From CAYRTV01 sp964505785 (GTDB lineage Bacteria > Acidobacteriota > Aminicenantia > Aminicenantales > Aminicenantaceae): a DNA stretch of 48,136 nt. The position numbers and the translations under genes are program-made. The stretch covers positions 1 through 48,136 of the forward strand of contig CAZDJZ010000020.1 of NCBI GenBank assembly GCA_964505785.1, in the 5' to 3' direction. Under the pieces are notes generated by a model that saw nothing but the letters and a program-made list of their open reading frames with translations, searched no databases and had not been told where the DNA came from. The stretch's first letter is position 1. Each line of letters opens with the position of its first letter. This document shows, one piece after another, positions 41,103 through 48,136 of the stretch.

Positions 41103-44100
41103 CTGCTTTTTATGGTTATAATTTTTTCATCGTTCCGGCCGAACACCTCGGGGGAATACATTTCTTCTGCTTTCGTTGCAGGCATTTGAAATTTTCCGGG
41201 AAGCAGGATTCTGGCCAAATAATGATGATAATGAATTCCAGGGGCCAGAGAATCTGCGAACAGCCGGATTCTGTCGCTGTGGATTTCAATATGGTTGAAT
41301 CCTCTCCAAAGGGGGCTGTCTTTCTCGACTTGCCGGGCCCATTGCTGCATTTTATGATGCATTTCACGGCTTTCAATTTTAAATTCCGGATTGACAGCTT
41401 CTAATCCGGCCGGCACCGGGTCCTCTACCATGACAAACAATCTTTCCTGAGGAGTAATGATTCTTAAACTAACAATAACCAGATCACCGGATTTAAGTTC
41501 ATTCAGCGGTTCTCCCTCAAGGGTTAAAAACTGTTTTTGGATGGAAAAACCCTCATCGCGGGCCCCTGAGGACTGCCGGGGGACATAATGCATCCTGGTT
41601 TCATAATACAGAGTTCCGGGCCCGGATTTTTCAATTGAAAGTGTTTTACTGGTTCCTGCCGGCCATTGCTTCAGGTGAATATCCTTATGGATGGTGTCTG
41701 TGACTTTAGTCATGGATGCTTCCAGAATCTGTTCTGTTTCCAGTTCAGCCTTCAGCATAAAATCAGGATCACTGTCCTCATAGGTCTGATAATATTGATT
41801 CAGTGCGTAAAAGGCGAAAAAATTATCCTGGGTTGTTGCCCAGCGTCCGGCTTCCCGGCGGGAAATCAGCCACCGGACCATTGCCGGGATAAAGTCATGC
41901 TGAATATCCATTTCCAGTAAAGTCTGCAAAACCAGCGCGGTTGTTCTAAGTGAGGAGGAATATATCCATCTTCCTGAGCTGCTTTCATCGTTTTCAAAGT
42001 GAGCCTGCGTGGATGAAACCTTGATCGAATTCAGCATTTCCTGCAGAAGGAGCTTTTTGGCCTCCGGATAGCCCTTTTCATAATGCATTGCTTTTAAAAG
42101 CATGGTTTTCCCAAAAGTCGTAAGCTGGCTGCGTTCTGCATATATTTTTTCAGTATATCCGGGCTCGGGCCTGCCGGCCAAGGCAAGAAGATAGAGCGCA
42201 AAAGCGCGGACGGAAAGGCTTGTCTCCTGCGTATAGGGATGATTCCGGAACTGTACTTTATCGCCGGCGATTTGAGCCAAATAATCCATAACCCTGTCAA
42301 GACCGGACTGGGATATGGGATAACCGGCTTTTTGTGCCTGCATGAGACAGAAAGCGGCATATCCGCTTAGGAATGGAGAGGATAACCGGGAATCCGGCCA
42401 AAGGGAGAAGCCGCCGTCATTTTTTTGGTAAGAGTCCAAGGCGGATAGTGTATTCCGGATATAGCGCCGGTTGCTCTCAGCAGAATTTGCAGAAAGAGAA
42501 AAATCCCGGATGATCTCTTCCGCCAACAAAAACGGCAAAATGGAAGAGATTCGCTGCTCCAGGCAGAGATAGGGATATTCACGCAAATACCGGAGGCTGC
42601 CCCGAATTCCGGATATCGCTGAAGGTGATGCGTAAAAATCAAGGCTGGAATATTCGGGATATGTCTTTTCAGGTATCCGGATGACTTCCGAAACGGATTG
42701 TCCGGTTTGGTTGAAAACCGCTACAGTTTCCGATTGCCGCGGCTGATAGACTGGAATTTCAGCTTCCAGGCCGTCACTGTATGTTCCCATGACCGCTCGA
42801 AAGGAAAAACGCGCTCTTCCTGGCTTGTCTGCGGTGAAATCGAAAAGGATTTCCTGTGATTGCCCTTTTTGGAGATGGATTTTATGCTTCTGGCCGCTGC
42901 GGGGCATGGATATTCCCTGTGCGGAGCATTGGAGGGTGATATCACCGGATTCAGAAGAGTTATTTTGAACGACAACCCCGGCTTTAAAATTGTCTTCCAC
43001 GCGGGAAAAACGCGGCAGGGAAGGCCGTAATAATAAAGGTTTATTGACTTGAAAATCCGTCATCTCCCGGCCGAAACAGGAGTCTTTGGTCAAGGCGACC
43101 AGCATAATCCGGAATTTTGTCAGATTATCGGGCAATTCGAATTCCACTTGACCCCGGCCATCAGCGCCGGTCCGGTATTCAGGATTCCAATAGGCAAGCG
43201 CCCTGAAATCCTTTCTTAAAAGAATTTCAGATAAAGAGGCATAACCGGGGGCCCTGGCTTCCCCAACCGCACCACTGACATTTTCGCCTTTTTCTCCAAA
43301 AAATATCTGGCTGATCACATGGTGCCGGGTTTCTGTGGTGTGAACCGAAAGGGGATGATGACGGTAGAACAGGGAAAATGGGTCTGGTGTTTGAAAACCG
43401 ATTAAATTCAAAACACCTGTATCCACCACCGCTACAGACACTTCTGCGGGCTTTCCCTTTCCAGAGGGAGTTGAAACCTGAAAGTCCAGTGTGACTTTAT
43501 CTCCGGGCTGGTAGGTGAAGCGATCGGTTTCAGCCTGAATATCAAGCTTCTTTTCGGAGGGATCGATATTCAATTGACAATATCCCAATTTAAAAGCGGG
43601 CTTGCCTAAGTCGGAACGGTTCCTGTTTTCATCCTGAATGAGGTCAGTGCGCCCCTGGACGAGAATAACGGAAATAAAAACATTGGGAATATGTTTGGAT
43701 GTTACTGGGAACTGAAATTTATGCATACTGCCTTCGATTTCGATCATCCGGCTCTCGAGAATTGATTCCCTTTCTACTGTGATGAGAGCCAGAGTTTTTT
43801 CATACGGGGATTTAATCAGGAGTTCAGCTGTATCACCTGGCTGATAATGGGCGCTGTCAGGTATAACTTCAATAGCGTCATCGTTGTCTCTATGCCAGGG
43901 AATATAATCCTTTCCGGTAATATATACGGATGAAGTTGTGGTAATGGTGTTTCCGGATTTATCTTGAGCCTCGGCTTGAATAAGATAAAAACCGGACTTG
44001 TCAGGTTGAAAAACCAGAGTTTCCGGCGTATCTCCGCTTTGTATTTCCTTGGTGCCGATCAGGGTGTCTTTTTCTTCGCTGTCCCACCGGAACCGCCCCC

Positions 44101-46774
44101 CGATTGTGGATTTGCGTACAGAATGCCATTCGCGCAGGACAAGACGGATTTGAATGTCTTTTCCGGAAATCAGCCTGCCTTCGGGAGTTGCGGCAATAAC
44201 GTCAATTTCCAAGTCATTTTCATGGGGAATAAACAAGGAGGCCGGTTTTAATCCGATATAAAAATGTCCCCGGTGGACAATCGACTGGATCCGGCTGGTT
44301 ACCTGGCGGCGGTCCGGTCCGCTCACAGTGGCTTCCAGCGCTGCGCTTACTGAATCACTTTCATTTTCCGGCGATAATTTTTGTTGAATTTCAACTTTTC
44401 CCTGATCGTCCAGTTTCGTTTTTCCCGAGGAAAGAAGCCGGCTTTCATCGCGGTCCCACTCTTCCCACCAATTAAGATGATTACCGAAAGTAAAGCCTTC
44501 ATGACCGGGAGGAGAGAAACGGTGGGGATTTAAGCGCAAATGCCATTCGATATCTTGTCCGGCCATAGCGCCGCCGGATAGATAAGCGGCTTGAATTGCG
44601 GCGGTATACTTTTCTCCAAAAATATAGCTTTCCTGACCGGTTTTCAGATGAAGTTCATACTGGGCCGGGCGGAAGGATTCGACCCGGAAATGCCCGGAAA
44701 AGCGTTTGACGGATTCCCCTCCGCTTTCCGTTCCGGGTATCTCAACCACTACGTTATATGTTCCTAAAGCGGCATCCTCTGGACAGGAGTATTCGTCCGA
44801 AAACGAACCGTATTCATTGAAGAAGATTGTTTTTTCCAAAACTTTTTCATTGAGCGAATCCCATATTTCCAGCTGGGCTTTTTTCTTATCAGGAATGATC
44901 AGTCCGCGGCTGGAATTTTCGCGGATGATTCCTTTCAGGTAAACCTTTTCTCCTGCCTGATAAATTCCCCGGTCTGAGTATATATATCCGTTAATATCCA
45001 CAGCCGGAGGTGACCAGTCATAGCTGATTCCGAATTCATAAGGAGAAATCCCTGAATACCATTCAGAGTTGGTGAAAGCGGAGTCCCCATTTTTATTCAC
45101 TATGATCCATTGACGGGGCGAATCCCAGCGATTTTGGCGCTTGAATCCCAGCTCCCGCCAACCCGGCGTTTCAGCTTGGCCGTCGCTCCCGGTTTCACCG
45201 GTCCATAAAACCCGGTTGGCATCATCCCGGACTTCCACCCGGGCGCCGGGAACCGGCTTCCCGTCATTGAGGGTGGTCACCCAAACCAGGTTGTTGGATG
45301 TGGAATATTTTGCTGTAATGCCCAGGTTGGTGACCTGAAGCAAAGCTTTAGGATAACGGTTCCATTTTTCTTCAGATTCTGTGTCGAGCTGAAGAAATAT
45401 CCATCCGGGTTTTCCATGTAAAAGCAGATCCGGTTCAAAGGGTGTCGCTGTGCGGGTGTTTTTTTTCTGGTTAAGAGCAAAGGGACGTTCCAGTTCATAG
45501 AAGTTACCAGGCTGAAATGCTTCCCGGGACCAGAATATATTCTGCTTTTTAAGAAGAGGGATAACCGAATCCGCATCAATTTGGGCCGCCTGGATGCGGA
45601 CTTGTTCCTTATTTATGGAATGGATAGGGAATTTCCGGTTTCCGTAAACTTCAAGCAGCCCATTTCCCGTATTGATTTCCACAGAAGGCGGATAGGAGGC
45701 TGTATTGAATTTCCGGGTCACTTTTTGCCCGAGAGGGTTTCCGAACATGTCTTCGAGTTCCGGTTGAATGGTTACTGTGTACTGGGTTTCCGGTTCCAAG
45801 GGAAGGGACATGTACAGAACCGGATCAGCCTGTTCCCAGTTTAGATAGTATTCGGGAATTTTAATTTTGGGAGTAAAATCTATATATTCAAACAACCGGC
45901 TGTAGGAAACCGGGTTGGAGAAATGAAAGCGGATACTTTCGGACGGATTATGAGGGTGGCCGCTGGATAGTTCCTGGAATTCAAACGGTTTGAAAGTCGA
46001 AAATGAAAAGCTTTGCGGCCGGCGCAAACCAAGGTGGCCTTCCTTGGCAGGGAGGCCGGAGCGGATTTCTACGGAATAGGTTTGGTTTGGAACAAATTTA
46101 TCCGGCTTCATGACCAAAACCTGCTCCGGTTCATAATTTAAATTTTGTTCTTGCACCTCGTCCCGGGTAGGATGATTCAGGGAAAAGGAAAGACCGGAAC
46201 CCTTCTTATCGCTGCCGGATGCGAGGAGGGATATAAAAGATTCAGCTTTATTTGGTGTAACCGGAATATTAAAAAAAAGCCAAATGTTTCTGTCAAGGCT
46301 GATCCATTGTTTTTTATCCACTGGATCGTGACCGAGAAGTTCAGGGGTAATAGTCTGGAAACTCCAATTGTATTCATTTTCCAGGTAATGGCCCTGAAAG
46401 GATTGGGTTCCTTCTCGTATGGTGACTTGAAATTCTGTTGCATAGGAGAGCCGTTTTCTTGGGCTGAATGTAAGGGTTTTTGGATTCAGCCAGTGAAAAG
46501 CACCTTTAACCCGGGGCGAGATCCGGACGAAATCCGGATCCTTTCTGTCATCGATTGCTTCAAGGGGAATCATGGGATAATTGAACATAATCACAATTGA
46601 ATCGGATTCATTCGGGTCACCCGTCGTTCCTTTGGGAGAAACAAATGTAATTTCAAGATCGCCGGTGACAGGCCCGGAATAGGATTCCGCTGCAGGTTGA
46701 TTATTTTGGCGGCAAGATAAACAAAAAAGCAGACAAAGGCTGAATAATATGGAGGCAATGATGTTTTTTTTCAT
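41099..46774 (-). CDS. Bacterial alpha-2-macroglobulin lipoprotein (YfhM-like)
   Basis: An 1891-residue periplasmic protease trap. The N-terminus is a lipoprotein signal ending in LSC (about Cys21). A chain of macroglobulin beta domains follows, including an Ig-like N-terminal domain (FVSPKGTTG...), an A2M_N segment (GYIYSDRGIYQAGEKVYLKG), a bait region and the A2M domain (YWNPEYRTGADGRGQVEFELPDN). The thioester motif YPYLCLEQ is intact (C1404), followed by the helical thioester domain and a receptor-like C-terminal domain. The thioester would trap attacking proteases covalently. It is the first gene of an operon with pbpC. GGAGAACG precedes the ATG. Confidence 0.95.
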   Translation of the reverse strand: MKKNIIASILFSLCLLFCLSCRQNNQPAAESYSGPVTGDLEITFVSPKGTTGDPNESDSIVIMFNYPMIPLEAIDDRKDPDFVRISPRVKGAFHWLNPKTLTFSPRKRLSYATEFQVTIREGTQSFQGHYLENEYNWSFQTITPELLGHDPVDKKQWISLDRNIWLFFNIPVTPNKAESFISLLASGSDKKGSGLSFSLNHPTRDEVQEQNLNYEPEQVLVMKPDKFVPNQTYSVEIRSGLPAKEGHLGLRRPQSFSFSTFKPFEFQELSSGHPHNPSESIRFHFSNPVSYSRLFEYIDFTPKIKIPEYYLNWEQADPVLYMSLPLEPETQYTVTIQPELEDMFGNPLGQKVTRKFNTASYPPSVEINTGNGLLEVYGNRKFPIHSINKEQVRIQAAQIDADSVIPLLKKQNIFWSREAFQPGNFYELERPFALNQKKNTRTATPFEPDLLLHGKPGWIFLQLDTESEEKWNRYPKALLQVTNLGITAKYSTSNNLVWVTTLNDGKPVPGARVEVRDDANRVLWTGETGSDGQAETPGWRELGFKRQNRWDSPRQWIIVNKNGDSAFTNSEWYSGISPYEFGISYDWSPPAVDINGYIYSDRGIYQAGEKVYLKGIIRENSSRGLIIPDKKKAQLEIWDSLNEKVLEKTIFFNEYGSFSDEYSCPEDAALGTYNVVVEIPGTESGGESVKRFSGHFRVESFRPAQYELHLKTGQESYIFGEKYTAAIQAAYLSGGAMAGQDIEWHLRLNPHRFSPPGHEGFTFGNHLNWWEEWDRDESRLLSSGKTKLDDQGKVEIQQKLSPENESDSVSAALEATVSGPDRRQVTSRIQSIVHRGHFYIGLKPASLFIPHENDLEIDVIAATPEGRLISGKDIQIRLVLREWHSVRKSTIGGRFRWDSEEKDTLIGTKEIQSGDTPETLVFQPDKSGFYLIQAEAQDKSGNTITTTSSVYITGKDYIPWHRDNDDAIEVIPDSAHYQPGDTAELLIKSPYEKTLALITVERESILESRMIEIEGSMHKFQFPVTSKHIPNVFISVILVQGRTDLIQDENRNRSDLGKPAFKLGYCQLNIDPSEKKLDIQAETDRFTYQPGDKVTLDFQVSTPSGKGKPAEVSVAVVDTGVLNLIGFQTPDPFSLFYRHHPLSVHTTETRHHVISQIFFGEKGENVSGAVGEARAPGYASLSEILLRKDFRALAYWNPEYRTGADGRGQVEFELPDNLTKFRIMLVALTKDSCFGREMTDFQVNKPLLLRPSLPRFSRVEDNFKAGVVVQNNSSESGDITLQCSAQGISMPRSGQKHKIHLQKGQSQEILFDFTADKPGRARFSFRAVMGTYSDGLEAEIPVYQPRQSETVAVFNQTGQSVSEVIRIPEKTYPEYSSLDFYASPSAISGIRGSLRYLREYPYLCLEQRISSILPFLLAEEIIRDFSLSANSAESNRRYIRNTLSALDSYQKNDGGFSLWPDSRLSSPFLSGYAAFCLMQAQKAGYPISQSGLDRVMDYLAQIAGDKVQFRNHPYTQETSLSVRAFALYLLALAGRPEPGYTEKIYAERSQLTTFGKTMLLKAMHYEKGYPEAKKLLLQEMLNSIKVSSTQAHFENDESSSGRWIYSSSLRTTALVLQTLLEMDIQHDFIPAMVRWLISRREAGRWATTQDNFFAFYALNQYYQTYEDSDPDFMLKAELETEQILEASMTKVTDTIHKDIHLKQWPAGTSKTLSIEKSGPGTLYYETRMHYVPRQSSGARDEGFSIQKQFLTLEGEPLNELKSGDLVIVSLRIITPQERLFVMVEDPVPAGLEAVNPEFKIESREMHHKMQQWARQVEKDSPLWRGFNHIEIHSDRIRLFADSLAPGIHYHHYLARILLPGKFQMPATKAEEMYSPEVFGRNDEKIITIKSR

Positions 46775-46797
46775 TCGTTCTCCTTCATTACAGAACT

Positions 46798-46816
46798 AGC
46801 CTGATCTATTCAGGCT
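46798..46816. promoter_or_regulatory. Inverted repeat upstream of the A2M-pbpC operon
   Basis: AGCCTGA-TCTAT-TCAGGCT, a perfect 7-base inverted repeat, lies 24 bases before the A2M start. It could be an operator or a leader hairpin. A TTGACA lies upstream (46844-46839) but no good -10 is found at the right distance. Confidence 0.4.
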
Positions 46817-46904
46817 GTTTGAATGAGGTAAATTTCTTTGTCAATTATCAATTTTTTTATCTCAAAACGCAAATATTCCATGAAATCCATGCAGCATGAA
46901 ACAC

Positions 46905-46995
46905 CACCCTGTGCTGTTTGCAGGCACTCGGCTGCCGCAGACATAAGGCGGCCTGATTCGCTCTTCAAGGTGACATGAAAACGTTTTTAAGTTTG
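46905..46995. repeat. Degenerate repeat fragment
   Basis: Contains GGCTGCCGCAGACATAAGGC, which shares the TGCCGCAGACA core of element A, but flanks and ends are not conserved. It lies between the A2M and PAS-GGDEF genes. Confidence 0.3.
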
Positions 46996-47012
46996 CGATT
47001 AAGATAACCAGT

Positions 47013-47939
47013 CTAAGAATCCAGGTGCAGGGTTATATGGTTCTTTCCCATCGATTGGCTGTGGGCGAGGTTTGTTTCAACCCGCTTGATTAATGAATCC
47101 ATGGTATCAGAAGAACGGGCTAACGTGCCTCCTGTGGAGACAGTGGTGTGAATATATTTATTTTGGATCATGACTGTAGACTGTTCAGCCAGCAAGCGGA
47201 GTTTATTGGCGATAAGATCAAGTGTATTTAAATCTACATTGAGCAATACCAGCAAAAACTTGTCTTCATCCCATCGTCCGGTCACTTCAAAAAAACGGAC
47301 ATTCCGGATCAAAGTCAGGCCGAGCACTCTTTTTATTTTCTCACCGGCCTTTTTCCCATATGTTTCCACAAGGATTGATAATCCATCGACAGCAAAAAGG
47401 AGAATTCCCAGAGAAAGGCCGTACTTTTTCATTTCATCCAGCCTGGAAATCAGGTGCATTTCCATATAATGGCGGTTTCCCAATTGAGTCAGGGGGTCAA
47501 GGAGGTCCATTCGCATCAATTCAAAAGCTTTATGCGGCAAAACCACCTTGGGGGATGTTTCTTGCCAGACCACTAATGCACCCGGTGTGTTTTTATCAGG
47601 CGAAGGAAACGGAAAAATCTGCATCCTGACAGGTAACGGATATCCTTCCTTATGCATTAGGTAAGCAGCCAAATTGTGAAATTTATTGTTATCCAATGAT
47701 TTCTTTACCGGGCAATTTTTTTCGCAAGATATTAAATCTCCCTTTTCTCCGTATGAAAGGATATTACGCAAACAAGAAGGATCAGGTTTTGATTTATAAG
47801 AATAACCAGTCAGCTTTTCTGCTGCATGGTTCCAAAAACGCACGTTGCAATCTTTATCCAGAAAAGCAATGGGATTTTCGAGATGATTGAAAACATTCTC
47901 AATGAACGCATAATTAATGTTTTTGGAGTTATTTTCCAT
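47013..47939 (-). CDS. PAS-GGDEF protein with degenerate active site
   Basis: A 308-residue cytoplasmic signalling protein. The N-terminal PAS domain (about 10-130) includes a SCEKNCPVKKSL motif with C72 and C76, seen in related PAS domains and possibly redox- or metal-sensitive. The C-terminal GGDEF domain (about 140-305) starts DLLDPLTQLGNRHYM. The signature is DEDKF (224-228) after GRW, instead of GGDEF. The substrate-binding ND pair is also changed (VETYGKKAGE for NDxxGHxxGD). Diguanylate cyclase activity is therefore unlikely; it may be a binding or scaffold protein. It is a single gene with its own promoter. Confidence 0.85.
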   Translation of the reverse strand: MENNSKNINYAFIENVFNHLENPIAFLDKDCNVRFWNHAAEKLTGYSYKSKPDPSCLRNILSYGEKGDLISCEKNCPVKKSLDNNKFHNLAAYLMHKEGYPLPVRMQIFPFPSPDKNTPGALVVWQETSPKVVLPHKAFELMRMDLLDPLTQLGNRHYMEMHLISRLDEMKKYGLSLGILLFAVDGLSILVETYGKKAGEKIKRVLGLTLIRNVRFFEVTGRWDEDKFLLVLLNVDLNTLDLIANKLRLLAEQSTVMIQNKYIHTTVSTGGTLARSSDTMDSLIKRVETNLAHSQSMGKNHITLHLDS

Positions 47940-47956
47940 ATTTTTCCCCCAAAAGT

Positions 47957-47984
47957 ATTATGACCAAAACTTATAAAAAATCAA
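47957..47984 (-). promoter_or_regulatory. Sigma-70-type promoter of the PAS-GGDEF gene
   Basis: Minus strand: -35 TTGATT (47984-47979), 16-base spacer, -10 CATAAT (47962-47957). The start codon at 47939 would follow a short leader. Confidence 0.4.
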
Positions 47985-48009
47985 GCCTGGCTCGTTATTT
48001 TTATCGCAA

Positions 48010-48078
48010 ATTTTCACCCCTTCGGGCAGGCTGAATCTCACCGCATCTTCATGCTTGCAGCTCGTCGCAGTGAAGTGA
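48010..48078 (-). repeat. Element B copy 2
   Basis: On the minus strand it begins TCACTTCACTGCGACGAGC and matches the copy at 22731 with about six differences over 61 bases. It lies in opposite orientation to copy 1. Confidence 0.6.
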
Positions 48079-48097
48079 CGACCTTGATTGAATCAAT

Positions 48098-48136
48098 GTC
48101 ATCCTGAGGCCTGCGCCGGCAGGCCGTGAGGATCTT
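48098..48136. repeat. Hairpin repeat at the window edge
   Basis: GTCATCCTGA, then hairpin GGCCTGC-GCCG-GCAGGCC (48108-48125), then GTGAGGATCTT. It is the same hairpin as at 37788, and its flanks are typical of the element A interior. It is cut by the window end. Confidence 0.55.

Noticed and set aside
46816..46844. Sigma-70 promoter for the A2M-pbpC operon
   Set aside because: TTGACA is perfect but the sequence at -10 distance (CAAACA) is a poor match.

Overview
The window looks like chromosomal sequence from a Gram-negative-type (diderm), probably anaerobic, amino-acid-using bacterium. The diderm inference rests on an Omp85-type outer-membrane barrel, an alpha-2-macroglobulin lipoprotein paired with penicillin-binding protein 1C, and lipoprotein signals. 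The mix of families and the many intergenic repeats resemble uncultured phyla of the Aminicenantes/KSB1/FCB kind, but that is an impression and no marker here fixes the taxon.

Left part (1-11 kb): the 3' part of an initiator tRNA; an ornithine-cyclodeaminase-type enzyme paired with an Asp/Glu-racemase-family protein; a stand-alone RsbR/RsbRD-type sensor domain; an orphan membrane protein; a large secreted protein combining a gluzincin-like peptidase remnant, a TolB/WD40-like propeller and an Omp85-like barrel, with a frameshift in its signal peptide and an apparently incomplete peptidase domain; an AI-2E family permease; and phosphoenolpyruvate synthase. Two genes here have sigma-54-like -24/-12 elements upstream.

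Centre (11.2-22.4 kb): one tightly packed run carries a complete N-type ATPase operon in its diagnostic order (atpDCQRBEFAG, no atpH) and continues directly into a DUF72 gene, DNA polymerase X and NAD-dependent DNA ligase. A further DNA repair gene (Fpg family), a P-type Ca2+-ATPase, a nitrilase-superfamily gene, an RfaH/UpxY-like NusG paralogue and a DegT aminotransferase follow.

Right part (29.4-48.1 kb), mostly on the minus strand: two amino-acid catabolic units. One is racemase, APC permease and PLP-dependent dehydratase. The other is RidA, HyuA, HyuB and an unusual Nramp-like transporter. A 29-copy, 9-bp minisatellite separates them. RidA appears to have two starts, one giving a lipoprotein and one a cytosolic form. 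A single-domain response regulator is divergent from ridA. Then come pbpC and its alpha-2-macroglobulin partner, and a PAS-GGDEF protein with a degenerate active site.

Threaded through the intergenic spaces is a family of dispersed, MITE-like repeats (element A) with terminal inverted repeats and a long internal inverted repeat. Copies sit directly against start or stop codons of several genes. A second conserved repeat of about 67 bp (element B), a hairpin repeat and A-tract modules are also present. Together the genes suggest amino acid and peptide catabolism (racemases, dehydratase, oxoprolinase-type enzymes, cyclodeaminase, RidA) coupled to PEP synthesis and an extra rotary ATPase.
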